Both the position numbers and the translations under genes were made by a program. Below, piece after piece: positions 1 to 9,470 of a stretch of DNA of 64,000 bases. Each line of letters begins with the position of its first letter. Within the stretch, counting starts at the first letter, position 1. Source of the stretch: Patescibacteria group bacterium (GTDB lineage: Bacteria > Patescibacteriota > Minisyncoccia > Moranbacterales > GWC2-37-73). The notes beneath the pieces were generated by a model. It was given only the letters and a program-made list of their open reading frames with translations, was not told where the DNA came from and did no database searches. The DNA lies in the NCBI GenBank assembly GCA_022709545.1, contig JAKLIP010000002.1:248001-312000 (forward strand), written 5' to 3'.

Positions 1-736
1 TTAGCATCGTAGTTCCATCAGCATCATGGCCCCACAATGCCGAAAGTCTTGATTCATCCCCCAACTGGGCAAAAATTGCGTTTCCTGTAACTGCGCCAGT
101 ATTGTCACCAAACATAGAATTAACAAAATAATACATAGCTACATTCGCAACATCAATAAAAAAGCATGCAATTGGAAAACTGAAATTAACCAGCAGGGCA
201 TTGATGAGAATGTTGAGCCAGACTTTTTTAAGGTTCCATTTTTCGATCTGGAAAATAGTGCAGAAGGCGGAAAAAAGAAGGACTAGAATAAAAAACATAT
301 TGAAAGTATCCCGCACCATAATCCAGATATCCTTAACAACTGGATTATTGTTCAATAAACCTTTATCTCCGGAAATTAAATCAGGATTAATAACTGCTGA
401 AAAAAGAGAAGCTGCCACGCCGATTAGAAAACTCATAACGCCTTGAATTGCACTCAAGATAAAGGATATGGCAGTGACAAAAACTGCACTTGCCCCATCA
501 AGTATTCCCCCAAAAAATTTACTTAATAAACCCGGTTCTTCGGGTTTTTCAGGAACAGCGTCAGCGGCAAAGACCCCATGAACCGCCAAAAAAAAGACGC
601 AAAGAAAAATGCATCCGGCGACCACAAAAGTTTGGAATTTTTTGTCCCGCAAAAGACTTGCCAGTTTAACCCTGGAAATTCCAAAAAATAATTTGATTTT
701 GCAGAAAAATTTTTTGTTTTTCGAGATCAGATTCAT
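1..736 (-). CDS. TrbL/VirB6-like multi-spanning membrane protein (partial, 3' end outside window)
   Basis: Reading frame open from the ATG at 736 to the window edge (245 codons). The basic N-terminus is followed by a hydrophobic, signal-like segment (about residues 38-58) ending near an FAADA site, then an acidic linker and at least three long hydrophobic stretches, including ILSAIQGVMSFLIGVAA. This resembles the polytopic TrbL/VirB6-type proteins that CPR genomes carry with PrgI/VirB4-type genes; those genes occur here at 9.5-13.7 kb. Family assignment is by overall character and context, with no diagnostic motif. It lies downstream of the LysM-CHAP gene on the same strand, separated by a terminator. 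Confidence 0.55.
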   Translation of the reverse strand, partial: MNLISKNKKFFCKIKLFFGISRVKLASLLRDKKFQTFVVAGCIFLCVFFLAVHGVFAADAVPEKPEEPGLLSKFFGGILDGASAVFVTAISFILSAIQGVMSFLIGVAASLFSAVINPDLISGDKGLLNNNPVVKDIWIMVRDTFNMFFILVLLFSAFCTIFQIEKWNLKKVWLNILINALLVNFSFPIACFFIDVANVAMYYFVNSMFGDNTGAVTGNAIFAQLGDESRLSALWGHDADGTTML

Positions 737-816
737 TAGGATTCCAATCTAATTCTATATGTGAAAATTATAGCATACTTTCGTAATGTCAGGCAATAAC
801 TTTAATCAAAAAATAA

Positions 817-845
817 AAAGCCCCTTTTAACAAAAACGGGGCTTT
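817..845 (-). terminator. Intrinsic terminator after the LysM-CHAP gene
   Basis: Perfect 8-bp stem AAAGCCCC/GGGGCTTT with a 13-nt loop. On the minus strand it is followed by a T-rich run (TTTTTATTTTTT). It ends transcription of the LysM-CHAP gene before the next minus-strand gene. Confidence 0.85.
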
Positions 846-918
846 ATTTATTTTCACGAAAATATTTTATATTTATATATAAAATTTAACTTTTTCAACC
901 TGTTTTAACCAGCCAATT

Positions 919-2124
919 TTAATAAATGAAACCTTTAATAACTCTGCTTGAAGTTGAGATTGTTCTGCGACTTGTTTTTGCATAACCGACATAATTCATT
1001 TCAGAAACAGTAAAACTGTTTCCGCTGACTTTTTCAACATAAGCCACATGACCATAATATCTGTTCTCGGTAGTCACTACGATAGCTCCTGGTCGTGGAG
1101 TTTTTCCGGTTGCATACCCGGCAGCTTTTGCATGGTACAGCCATGTTCCAGCGTTGCCACCCCAGGGAACATAACGTTTCTGGGCGACAAACCAAGTGCA
1201 ATATCCATATGGAAATCTATGACCAGTGCCGGCTTTCCCTGAAAGAATTCTGCCCGTAATCTGGGGAACTCCTCCTGCAGTATTCGCATATTGCCTCTTA
1301 TTGATTAAGGATTGGCTGCTGCTTGGAACAGCTGGCTTAGGAGCTTCTCCCTGGCCATCAGGAATAATTATTTCTTCTCCCACTTTTATTTCTCCATTCG
1401 CTGGCAAATCATTAAAGGCTATTATTTTATCTTTTTCTGCTTTAAATTTATTAGCGATAGCATCAAGATTGTCTCCCGATTTTATGACATATTTTACTCC
1501 TGAAACAGGCAGAATGAACATAGTATCTCCTGGCATTATGGAGTCGGCATTACTGATGTCATTTGCCCACAAAATAGTATTAACCGAAACTCCATTTTTT
1601 TCAGCGATTGAACCGAGAGTGTCACCGGATTGTACAATATACATTTTAACCCCGCCCTCTTCTTCAGGATCTTTCATCGGATTGGCTCCGCCAGAAACCA
1701 GCATTATTCCGTCATCCTTTATAATGCTCCTGTTTGAATCATCTTCTTTTTTTTCTGGTTCAATGGATGTGTTTGATTTGGAAAGGGGAACAAGAGCTAA
1801 ATCATTTTTTTTATTTACCTGTCCGCTTATTTTACTGCCATTCACCGCTGGAATGGTCTCAGCTGATGCATCCCAATAACCAAAAAGAAGTTTGCCATAA
1901 TTATTGCCTGAGGCAACATTTGTTGCTGAAACAAGAAGTGAACTTGATACCACCACTGCAAAGGCTGAATAATTACGCAAAACGTGGAGCAGTTTTATGG
2001 TTCTGTGCTCCTTTATGAAGTTTGCTATTGAGCGTTGTTTAAGATGAATTTTAGTGTTTAAGCCCTTGAGGTCAATTTTTCTGATTGATTCGTATATATA
2101 AGAAAAAATGGATTTTTTGCTAAT
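919..2124 (-). CDS. Secreted LysM-LysM-CHAP peptidoglycan hydrolase; proposed ATT start
   Basis: A cell-wall hydrolase. Using the proposed 401-aa protein, two LysM domains (about 161-206, YIVQSGDTLG...; about 212-256, YVIKSGDNLD...) bind peptidoglycan. A C-terminal CHAP domain (about 298-398) shows the Cys in GYCTWFVA and the His in YGHVAYVEKV. A hydrophobic segment (SAFAVVVSSSLLVS) acts as signal or anchor. The first conventional start is TTG at 1980, but the frame stays open to 2184 and has no ATG, GTG or TTG between. An SD (AAAGGA, 2137-2132) sits 7 nt before an ATT codon at 2124, downstream of a consensus promoter, so I propose ATT. If ATT is not used, the gene starts at 1980 (353 aa). 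Confidence 0.85.
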   Translation of the reverse strand: MSKKSIFSYIYESIRKIDLKGLNTKIHLKQRSIANFIKEHRTIKLLHVLRNYSAFAVVVSSSLLVSATNVASGNNYGKLLFGYWDASAETIPAVNGSKISGQVNKKNDLALVPLSKSNTSIEPEKKEDDSNRSIIKDDGIMLVSGGANPMKDPEEEGGVKMYIVQSGDTLGSIAEKNGVSVNTILWANDISNADSIMPGDTMFILPVSGVKYVIKSGDNLDAIANKFKAEKDKIIAFNDLPANGEIKVGEEIIIPDGQGEAPKPAVPSSSQSLINKRQYANTAGGVPQITGRILSGKAGTGHRFPYGYCTWFVAQKRYVPWGGNAGTWLYHAKAAGYATGKTPRPGAIVVTTENRYYGHVAYVEKVSGNSFTVSEMNYVGYAKTSRRTISTSSRVIKGFIY

Positions 2125-2226
2125 AAATAAGTCCTTTCGGTTGGTTGACAGGCTTAGAGAATAATGATAAAAAACCGCCTCATGTCATTACTCATCACCC
2201 GCAACCTTAATTTTTAACTGGTTTCA

Positions 2227-2254
2227 AGTATATACCTAGGGATATTTTTGTCAA
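2227..2254 (-). promoter_or_regulatory. Sigma70-type promoter and structured leader of the LysM-CHAP gene
   Basis: -35 TTGACA (2254-2249), 16-bp spacer, -10 TATACT (2232-2227) on the minus strand. The leader of about 95 nt holds GGTTG (2206-2202), which can pair with CAACC (2147-2143) near the SD, and an inner stem joining AATGA and TCATT. This could be a regulatory fold; no known riboswitch consensus was recognised. Confidence 0.6.
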
Positions 2255-2395
2255 AGATGTTTTGTCTTAAAATTATTTTTTTTCCTTTTTTTAAGCCATT
2301 TTTTGGGGTTATATCTTTTTTATATTTCAAAAAAAGAGTACAATTAGATCGTAAAAGGCATGAAAAGCTTTTTTATGAATAATCGGAAATAATTT

Positions 2396-3307
2396 ATGAA
2401 ATTAAAAAACCTTCTGACTGAATTTCTTGAATATTTGGAGATTGAACGTAACCGTTCGCAGAAGACTATTGAGAATTATCATCATTATCTCAAGCGCTTT
2501 TTGACCTGGGCAAAAATATCCGAACCCAAGGATATCACTGCTGAGCTTATAAGGAGCTACCGTTTATATCTGAACCGGCAGAAAGATAGCCATGGCAAGG
2601 AACTGAAAAAAGTTACTCAAAATTATCATATAATAGCCATCCGCAGTTTTCTGAAATATCTTGCCAAGCGCGATATTAAAAGTTTGGCCGCTGAAAAATT
2701 GGAAGTTGGTAAAAATCCATCACATGAAATTGAGTTTCTTGATAGTGGTGAGCTTGACCGCCTTTTGCATGCCGCAGAAGGATCAGACATAAAGTCCATG
2801 CGCGATAGGGCAATCTTGGAGCTTCTTTTTTCGGCAGGACTTCGTGTTTCTGAACTTATAAATATAAACTGCGACCAATTGAACATTTCCAGACAAGAAT
2901 TTAGCGTGATTGGCAAGGGCGATAAAATGAGAATAGTTTTCATTTCTGATACTGCAAAAGAGGCGTTGGAAAAATATTTGAGCAAGCGCATGGACTTGGA
3001 TCCGGCTTTATTTATTCGATTATCCGAAAAAGGGGGAATTGGAAACGAAAAAACAAAGCGCTTGACCCCACGTTCAATTCAAAGAATAGTAAAATTTTAT
3101 GCAGCCAAAGCAGGTATCGTGAAAAATGTACATCCGCACACGCTAAGGCATAGTTTTGCCACAGACTTACTTTCTAATGGAGCTGACATCCGAAGCGTGC
3201 AAACAATGTTGGGACATTCTTCCATAACGACAACTCAAATTTATACGCACATTACCAACAAGCAACTCAAAGAAATACACAAGCAGTTTCACGGAAAAAA
3301 GAAATAA
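2396..3307 (+). CDS. xer: Tyrosine recombinase, XerC/XerD type
   Basis: 303 aa, the usual Xer length. An N-terminal SAM-like core-binding domain (about 1-90, LTEFLEYLEIERNRSQKTIENY) precedes the catalytic domain. Catalytic residues are visible: Arg in SAGLRVSELI, HTLRHSFATDLL (His-x-x-Arg), GHSSITTTQIYTH (His, then nucleophile Tyr). It resolves chromosome dimers at dif. No integron-type insertion is seen, so it is not IntI. No SD precedes the ATG. It converges on pcrA, whose stop is only 6 bp away. Confidence 0.95.
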   Translation: MKLKNLLTEFLEYLEIERNRSQKTIENYHHYLKRFLTWAKISEPKDITAELIRSYRLYLNRQKDSHGKELKKVTQNYHIIAIRSFLKYLAKRDIKSLAAEKLEVGKNPSHEIEFLDSGELDRLLHAAEGSDIKSMRDRAILELLFSAGLRVSELININCDQLNISRQEFSVIGKGDKMRIVFISDTAKEALEKYLSKRMDLDPALFIRLSEKGGIGNEKTKRLTPRSIQRIVKFYAAKAGIVKNVHPHTLRHSFATDLLSNGADIRSVQTMLGHSSITTTQIYTHITNKQLKEIHKQFHGKKK

Positions 3308-3313
3308 AAAAAA

Positions 3314-5503
3314 TTAAATTTGTTCAAGCTTTGCAAATTCTGCCGACAATCTTTTGATTCCGGCTTTTTTAAATGCCACTGTAATAATGTCGCCAACAGA
3401 CGAAACAACTATGCCTTCCCCAAATTGTTCATGTTTGACTTTCTCTCCCCCTTTGAAAAAATTCGCTTTTTTTTCTGATTTCTTCTTCTTTTTTAAAAGC
3501 GATTCAAATATCTTTTTTTCTGTTTCACGGCATGAGTTATGTTTTACAAGTTTTTCAGGTATATCGTCCAAAAATCTGGAAGGAGAATTCATCTGCGTTG
3601 AACCGAACAAATTGCGTTGGCGCGTGAATAAAAGATATATTTTTTCCTTGGCTCTAGTTAAGCCTACGTACATCAAACGCCTTTCTTCTTCCATTTCTTC
3701 ATAGGAAAGCATGCTTCTGGAGTGCGGCAATATTCCTTCTTCCAAACCGACTATAAAAACCGCAGGGAATTCTAGACCTTTAGCGCTATGCAGAGTCATA
3801 AGATACACTGCATCTTGATTTTGGTCAACGTTGTCTGCTTCAGATGTGAGTGCAACCTCTTCTAAAAACGCTCTTAAAATATCTCCATACTCTGCTTTAT
3901 TTTCATCATACTTATGCGCCACGGTTATAAGTTCTTTTACGTTTTCCCAGCGCATTTCACCTTCAACTCCGTCATCCAACAGCATTTTTTCGTATCCACT
4001 TTCCTTAAAAACTTTTTCAATAAAATCAGCTAATGTTATTCTCGGCTGGATTTCTTTCATTCTTTTTATAAAGTCGCAGAGCTTAGCTATTGCATCAATT
4101 TTTGAATTTACTAGTTGCAGACTTTCTGGAAATTTAAATTCAGATTCTGAAAATTTTAATCCGGCTTCAATAAGATTTAAATTTTTTTTCTTAGCGATAT
4201 CTACCCACTTTTTGAATGTAACTAGACCCAGATTTCTTTTTGGTTCATTGATTATCCTCTCCAATGAAATTGTGTCACTATGATTTGAAATTAATTTAAG
4301 ATAAGCAATCACGTCCTTTATTTCCTTTCGCTGGTAGAACTTAATGCCTCCGATAATTCGATAGGGTATTGATTTTTTTAGAAAAGTTTCTTCAATAACG
4401 CGTGATTGTGCATTGGTACGGTATAAAACTACGTATTTGCTATAAGGCATGCCTCCTTTTTTTATTTCATCTGCGACAAACTCAGCTTCGTCGCATTCAT
4501 CCTCAGCCTCAAAAGAAGTTACCAAATGCCCGGCTTCTTTTTCCGTCCAAAGTTTCTTATCCTTGCGATTTATGTTTTTGGAAATAACACCATAGGCCGC
4601 ATCCAGAATAACCTGGGTTGAACGGTAATTCTGTTCCAGATGTATTACTTTGGCTTCTGGATAATCATTTTCAAAATTGAGGATATTTTTAATGTCTGCG
4701 CCTCGGAACTTATAAATACTTTGCCAATCATCTCCCACAACGCATAAATTTCTGTGCTTCCCGGCCAACATATTTATAAATAAATATTGCGCCCGATTGG
4801 TATCCTGATATTCATCCACTAAAATATATTTGAATTGTTTCTGATATTTTTCCAGCACTTTAGGAAAATTCTGAAAAATTTTTACTATAAAAACAAGAAT
4901 ATCATCAAAATCCAGACTGTTGTTTTCTTTAAGATGTGATTGGTAGCGTTTATAGCACTTAGCCACAATTTCTTCGTAATATCCATGGGCTTGATTTTCA
5001 AATTCTTCCCTACTTATCAGCTCATTTTTAGCCTTACTTATGGTTGATAGAATTGCTCTTGGATTGAACTGCTGTGGATCTATTTCCATTTCTTTTAGAA
5101 TTTTTTTCATTAAAGCCTGCTGATCCTGGTCATCAATGATGTGAAACGATTTTTCATATCCCAAAACTTCTATTTCACTGCGCAGTATTTTGGAACAGAT
5201 TGCATGAAACGTTCCAATGGTTGGCAGATTCGAATTGTTATACAAACTATATTTATAATTTTTGTCTGCCTCGGGATATAAAATTCGCATGATCCTTTCA
5301 CACATTTCCCCCGCCGCCTTGTTAGTAAAAGTCACTGCCAAAATATTGCGCGGATTGACTCCGTGATTTTTAATCAGATAGGCTACCCGATGTGTCAGTG
5401 TTTTGGTTTTGCCCGACCCCGCTCCGGCAATAATCAAAAGCGGTCCATCTGTTGTCATTACCGCTTCTTTTTGTTTTTCATTTAATTCAGAGACTATGCC
5501 CAT
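3314..5503 (-). CDS. pcrA: UvrD/PcrA-type superfamily 1 DNA helicase
   Basis: 729 aa. The Q-motif (LNEKQKEAV), Walker A (GAGSGKTKTLTHR), Walker B (DEYQDTNRAQY), motif III (GDDWQSIYKFRGAD), motif IV (QNYRST), motif V (TLHSAKGLEFPAVF) and motif VI (RRLMYVGLTRAKEKIYL) are all in order. A PcrA-type C-terminal tail (GEKVKHEQFGEGIVVS) is a Tudor-like domain that contacts RNA polymerase in relatives. A 3'-5' helicase for nucleotide excision and recombination control. It follows rsmA by 13 bp, likely one transcript. Confidence 0.96.
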   Translation of the reverse strand: MGIVSELNEKQKEAVMTTDGPLLIIAGAGSGKTKTLTHRVAYLIKNHGVNPRNILAVTFTNKAAGEMCERIMRILYPEADKNYKYSLYNNSNLPTIGTFHAICSKILRSEIEVLGYEKSFHIIDDQDQQALMKKILKEMEIDPQQFNPRAILSTISKAKNELISREEFENQAHGYYEEIVAKCYKRYQSHLKENNSLDFDDILVFIVKIFQNFPKVLEKYQKQFKYILVDEYQDTNRAQYLFINMLAGKHRNLCVVGDDWQSIYKFRGADIKNILNFENDYPEAKVIHLEQNYRSTQVILDAAYGVISKNINRKDKKLWTEKEAGHLVTSFEAEDECDEAEFVADEIKKGGMPYSKYVVLYRTNAQSRVIEETFLKKSIPYRIIGGIKFYQRKEIKDVIAYLKLISNHSDTISLERIINEPKRNLGLVTFKKWVDIAKKKNLNLIEAGLKFSESEFKFPESLQLVNSKIDAIAKLCDFIKRMKEIQPRITLADFIEKVFKESGYEKMLLDDGVEGEMRWENVKELITVAHKYDENKAEYGDILRAFLEEVALTSEADNVDQNQDAVYLMTLHSAKGLEFPAVFIVGLEEGILPHSRSMLSYEEMEEERRLMYVGLTRAKEKIYLLFTRQRNLFGSTQMNSPSRFLDDIPEKLVKHNSCRETEKKIFESLLKKKKKSEKKANFFKGGEKVKHEQFGEGIVVSSVGDIITVAFKKAGIKRLSAEFAKLEQI

Positions 5504-5516
5504 ATAAAATTTATTT

Positions 5517-6350
5517 TTATAAAATATTCTCTATTTTCCTCCAATCTTCCACTGTCAGTTCCTGAGCGCGAGTATTTTTCGAAAAACCAAGCGCGATTAA
5601 TTTTTCTTCAGAAGTTTTTTTGTCTATTTGAAATCCATTAGAAAGATTATTAGCTAAAGTTTTTCTTTTGGCTGAAAATCCCGCCCGCACAATTCTAAAA
5701 AATTTTTTAACGTCCTGCTTGTTTCTTGTTTCTCGTCTGCCTGCCGGCGAAGCAGGTTTTTTGTTTCTTATGATTCTAATTACTGCACTATCCACTTTCG
5801 GCATCGGCTCAAAAGATTCTTTCGACACAGTGAATAAATATTCCGGCTGAGCATAGTATTGCACCGACACTGCCAAAATGCTCATTTTTCCTGCCTTGGC
5901 ACAGATTCTTTCCGCTACTTCTTTCTGCACCATCAGAATCATTTCACTCGGTGGAAATTTGGTTTCTAAAAATAATTTAATAATTGGAGCAGTAATGTAA
6001 TATGGAATATTAGCGACAACTTTATATTTAACTTCCTTAGCTTTCAGCTTCTTCAGCTTGTTAAAAATAAGCTCTGGAAGATTTATTTTTAGTATATCAT
6101 CATGGATAATTTCAATATTTTCTTTGTTACGCAACTTGTTATTTAACATTTCAACCAGTCGGTCATCCAATTCAATCGCCATGACTTTTTTGGCAACCTC
6201 AGTCAGCAGTTCCGTCAGCACTCCTTGCCCCGGCCCGATTTCAATGACAACATCATCAGCAGAAAGTTTCGCACTTTCAATAATCCGTTGCAAAATTGCC
6301 TCGTCTTTCAAAAAATTCTGTCCTAAAGATTTTTTCGCTTTGATTTCCAT
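5517..6350 (-). CDS. rsmA: 16S rRNA (A1518/A1519) dimethyltransferase RsmA/KsgA
   Basis: 277 aa. The SAM site (VIEIGPGQGVLTELL), KKSLGQNFLKD N-terminus and catalytic NIPYYIT motif are all present. It dimethylates two adenines in helix 45 of 16S rRNA late in 30S assembly. After VIRIIRNKK there is an extra basic stretch (PASPAGRRETRNKQD) encoded by a small GC-rich palindrome (CCTGC/GCAGG, about 5740-5757), which looks like a dispersed repeat inserted in frame. It lies between the G5/RlpA-like gene and pcrA. Confidence 0.96.
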   Translation of the reverse strand: MEIKAKKSLGQNFLKDEAILQRIIESAKLSADDVVIEIGPGQGVLTELLTEVAKKVMAIELDDRLVEMLNNKLRNKENIEIIHDDILKINLPELIFNKLKKLKAKEVKYKVVANIPYYITAPIIKLFLETKFPPSEMILMVQKEVAERICAKAGKMSILAVSVQYYAQPEYLFTVSKESFEPMPKVDSAVIRIIRNKKPASPAGRRETRNKQDVKKFFRIVRAGFSAKRKTLANNLSNGFQIDKKTSEEKLIALGFSKNTRAQELTVEDWRKIENIL

Positions 6351-6396
6351 AACTTTATGAACCTTATGAACCTTATGAACTTTATAACTTTATAAA
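6351..6396. repeat. Short tandem repeat between the G5/RlpA-like gene and rsmA
   Basis: About four imperfect tandem copies of a 9-10 bp unit (ACCTTATGA / ACTTTATAA) fill the 46-bp gap. It looks like a slippage-type repeat; no function is evident. Confidence 0.6.
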
Positions 6397-7353
6397 CTAA
6401 TTGAGTACTTGCTCCACTTTGACTCCAATAACTCCCGCACCTAATGAAGCTATTTTTTCAAAAGCAACTTTGTCCAAATCAATAATGCGTCCTTTACCTT
6501 GCGGGCCATAATCATTGATTTGGACAACGACCGATTTGCCATTTTCCGCATTGGTCACCTTGGCATATGCGCCGCGCGGAAGAGTCGTGCTGGCAGCAAA
6601 AAGTCCCCCTTTCCAGGCATACCAGGTACCCTGTCCTTTATTAGCCTTGCCTAATTTCATATATGTTCCTTGCGTAACAATTTCTTCAATTGGTTCTTTT
6701 GTAACATTGCTTTCCAGAATTTTGCGCGATATTTCCTTATTGTCATGATAAACTACTTTATATTTTATTTCACGCGTGCCTTTTATTCCTTTTTGGGTGA
6801 CTTTTTTAACGCGCCAACCTAATTTATCATCTTCATTAGAAATTGTTTTGAAATCGATATCCTGCTTTTTTATTTCTTCTTTTATGACAACATGTGTAAC
6901 AATAATTGTCATTTCTTCTTTGACCAATACTCGCCTTGATGGATTCGTAATATCATCATCGGACAAAGTTATTTCTTTATTCTCCCAAACAGCTTGCTCG
7001 ATAGTATCCAAAAGAGTATGCGTTTTAGTTTTTTTATCCGCTTCTTTAATTGTTATGTTTTTTGCTCGTTTGATGATTATATGAGTACCAGAAAAAATTT
7101 CTTTATTTTTATCAGGCACAATTAAATCATTTTCTTCCAGGACTATTTTTTGCTCGTTCATAAAATCTTCTACAGTTTTGGCCGCAGACATTAATTCAAA
7201 AGTGATATTGCTATCAGTCAATTCAATTTTCTTTTTTTCAGAATTAAAGTTTATAGCAATATCATTTTTATCTTTATTGAATATAAAGAAAAAAAGGATT
7301 GCCAGTCCAGTTAAAAAAAAGATGTATTTTAGTTTTTTTGAAATTCTTATCAT
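6397..7353 (-). CDS. Membrane-anchored G5 domain / RlpA-like double-psi beta-barrel protein
   Basis: 318 aa. One N-terminal membrane segment (about 9-24, YIFFLTGLAILFFFIF) is followed by a DUF348-like ubiquitin-fold region with repeated I/V-x-L patterns, a G5-like domain (about 160-225) and a C-terminal RlpA-type barrel (about 235-317). The barrel has GQGTWYAWKGG, LPRGAYAKVTN and INDYGPQGKGRIIDLDK; the Asp in IND matches the RlpA catalytic Asp. Probably a peptidoglycan-binding or lytic protein at the cell surface. Its start overlaps the comM stop by 4 bp (ATGA), so it is probably translationally coupled. Confidence 0.85.
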   Translation of the reverse strand: MIRISKKLKYIFFLTGLAILFFFIFNKDKNDIAINFNSEKKKIELTDSNITFELMSAAKTVEDFMNEQKIVLEENDLIVPDKNKEIFSGTHIIIKRAKNITIKEADKKTKTHTLLDTIEQAVWENKEITLSDDDITNPSRRVLVKEEMTIIVTHVVIKEEIKKQDIDFKTISNEDDKLGWRVKKVTQKGIKGTREIKYKVVYHDNKEISRKILESNVTKEPIEEIVTQGTYMKLGKANKGQGTWYAWKGGLFAASTTLPRGAYAKVTNAENGKSVVVQINDYGPQGKGRIIDLDKVAFEKIASLGAGVIGVKVEQVLN

Positions 7354-8876
7354 TCCATTTTGAATCTGTATTGAATGGCTTCGGCAATATGTGCCGGCTG
7401 AATATTTTCACTATTTGAAAGATCTGCAATAGTACGCGCGATTTTTATTATACGGTGATAAGCTCGGGCACTAAGCTTTAGAGCTGATACAGCATTTCTT
7501 AAAAGCTGTTTGCACTCTTCGTCTAAAGGACAAAATTGTCTTATTTGATCAGAAGACATTTCGCTGTTAGAAATTACCGACAAATTTTCAAATCTTTTAG
7601 CTTGTATTTTTCTGGCTGCTTCCACTCTGGCACGTATCTGCTCGCTTTTTTCTTCACTTATTCCTTCTTGAAGCTTGTCAAAACTTAAACGTGGCACTTC
7701 AATGTGCAGATCAATGCGGTCCATAATTGGTCCAGAAATTTTTTGCTTATACCGGGAAATCTGTGCTGGCGTACATGTGCATATTTTTTCCGGATCAGTA
7801 GCGTTCCCGCAAAAACAGGGATTCATAGCGGCCACCAAAATAAACCGGGCTGGAAAATATAAAGATCCTTTGGCTCTTGAGATTGTTATCATACCATCCT
7901 CAAGTGGCTGGCGCAAATTCTCTAAAACACTTTTAGGAAACTCAGCAAACTCATCCAAAAACAAAACTCCCCTGTGCGCTAAGCTTATTTCTCCAGGCTT
8001 TGGATAACTCCCCCCACCAATCAAAGAAACACTACTGGCACTATGATGTGGATTTCTGTATGGCCTTGAAGTAACTAGAGGTTGTCCTTTCCTAAGTTTT
8101 CCGGAAACTGAAAATATTTTTGTTATTTCCAATGCTTCTTCCAATGTTAACTGGGGGAGAATAGTAGGAATAGCCTTAGCCAATAAAGTCTTTCCTGATC
8201 CTGGAGGTCCGTTTAAAATAACATTGTGCCCACCAGCTGCTGCAATTTCCAGAGCACGCTTGGCATGTTGTTGACCTTTAATATGAGCCATATCTATTTC
8301 ATAATCTGCTGTTGAAAATAGGACATCCCCGTCTAATGATGGGAAATAATCAATTTTTCTATTGCCAGAAAAATGATCAGCCAAAGAATAAAGAGTATCT
8401 ACAGGTACAATATTTATTCCCTTAACTACACTGGCTTCAGCTGCATTTTCTAATGGAACATATAATTCATTAAACCCCTTTTCTTTTGCCAAGAGAGCTA
8501 TAGGTAAAGTTCCCTGTATAGGACGTATGCGCCCGTCAAGAGAAAGTTCTCCTACAATCATCCTGCCATTAAAATCAAATTGCAATTGTTTGGTCGCAAG
8601 CAAAAATCCCATAGCGATAGGAAGATCATAAATAGGGCTGGCCTTTGGCAAGTCTGCCGGAGCTAGATTCACCGTAATGCGACCGCACTGATGTGGTGGC
8701 TTAAATCCGCTATTTTTTATAGCACTCGAAACACGATCACGCGACTCCTTGATTGCAATATCCGGGAGACCAACGATTGAAAAATTGTGCAGGCCGGATC
8801 CTAGAATATCAACTTCAACTTCTACAATTTCTCCGTCCAGACCTATAGTTGCGGCAGAATATATTTTAGAAGACAT
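7350..8876 (-). CDS. comM: YifB/ComM family Mg-chelatase-like AAA+ ATPase
   Basis: 508 aa, full family length. An N-terminal Lon-protease-like fold (about 1-165) is followed by the AAA+ module: Walker A GPPGSGKTLLAKAI, the NPHHSASSVSLIGGG signature, Walker B VLFLDEFAEF and a zinc-like Cys cluster (CFCGNATDPEKICTC). ComM homologues are hexameric helicases that promote branch migration in natural transformation. It heads a tight minus-strand block (comM, G5/RlpA, rsmA, pcrA). Confidence 0.96.
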   Translation of the reverse strand: MSSKIYSAATIGLDGEIVEVEVDILGSGLHNFSIVGLPDIAIKESRDRVSSAIKNSGFKPPHQCGRITVNLAPADLPKASPIYDLPIAMGFLLATKQLQFDFNGRMIVGELSLDGRIRPIQGTLPIALLAKEKGFNELYVPLENAAEASVVKGINIVPVDTLYSLADHFSGNRKIDYFPSLDGDVLFSTADYEIDMAHIKGQQHAKRALEIAAAGGHNVILNGPPGSGKTLLAKAIPTILPQLTLEEALEITKIFSVSGKLRKGQPLVTSRPYRNPHHSASSVSLIGGGSYPKPGEISLAHRGVLFLDEFAEFPKSVLENLRQPLEDGMITISRAKGSLYFPARFILVAAMNPCFCGNATDPEKICTCTPAQISRYKQKISGPIMDRIDLHIEVPRLSFDKLQEGISEEKSEQIRARVEAARKIQAKRFENLSVISNSEMSSDQIRQFCPLDEECKQLLRNAVSALKLSARAYHRIIKIARTIADLSNSENIQPAHIAEAIQYRFKME

Positions 8877-8966
8877 AAATAAAAAAGAAAAGATCAGCTT
8901 GACACTTTTTTGTGCTTAATTATTAGCTGATCAGCTATAAAATTAATTGTGAAGCCTATATATTAT

Positions 8967-9470
8967 TTAGAGTTTGAATTTATTATTTTTTTCACTTGCT
9001 CTTTCTGCCAACACCATAATATATATCATTCCGACAGTAAGTGTTTCAATTGGTAAAAAATCTACTCCGGGCAATGAATCAGCTGCTCCGCCTCCTATTA
9101 ATGTAAGTGCTTTTTTAGCAAAGCCTCTTGCCGACTTATTTCTTCGCCCAGAACCAGCAAGAATTAACATCATGAAAATAAATATAGAACAAAGAATTGA
9201 GGTAAGCATGGAAAGTATTATTGTTTCAGCAAAAACAAAGTCAGAGACATCTTTTCCTAAAGCACCCAGAAGCGCAGCTACAAATGGCATATCTTTGGAA
9301 AGATCTATTTCTTTCAGTAAAGGGAAAAAACCTTTAGCTATAGCCGCTTTAGAAATATTTTTTGTCATATCAACAGGATTTCCATTGCTAAAAGAGCTGG
9401 GCCTTTCTCGCCTAGCTCTATCAAGGTTATCGCTGTTGTTTTTAAAATTTCTTGCAATATCTTCAGGCAT
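8967..9470 (-). CDS. Small membrane protein of the VirB4 cluster
   Basis: 167 aa, no recognised family. The N-terminal 50 residues are polar, followed by hydrophobic helices at about 80-108 (FAETIILSMLTSILCSIFIFMMLILAG) and 135-155 (VDFLPIETLTVGMIYIMVLAE). It lies 33 bp after the VirB4-like ATPase on the same strand, so it probably belongs to the secretion apparatus. A 169-aa frame lies exactly antisense and is treated as a shadow. Confidence 0.7.
   Translation of the reverse strand: MPEDIARNFKNNSDNLDRARRERPSSFSNGNPVDMTKNISKAAIAKGFFPLLKEIDLSKDMPFVAALLGALGKDVSDFVFAETIILSMLTSILCSIFIFMMLILAGSGRRNKSARGFAKKALTLIGGGAADSLPGVDFLPIETLTVGMIYIMVLAERASEKNNKFKL

Noticed and set aside
1226-1879. Open frame of 217 aa on the plus strand
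   Set aside because: Antisense to the LysM-CHAP gene, whose domains are unmistakable.
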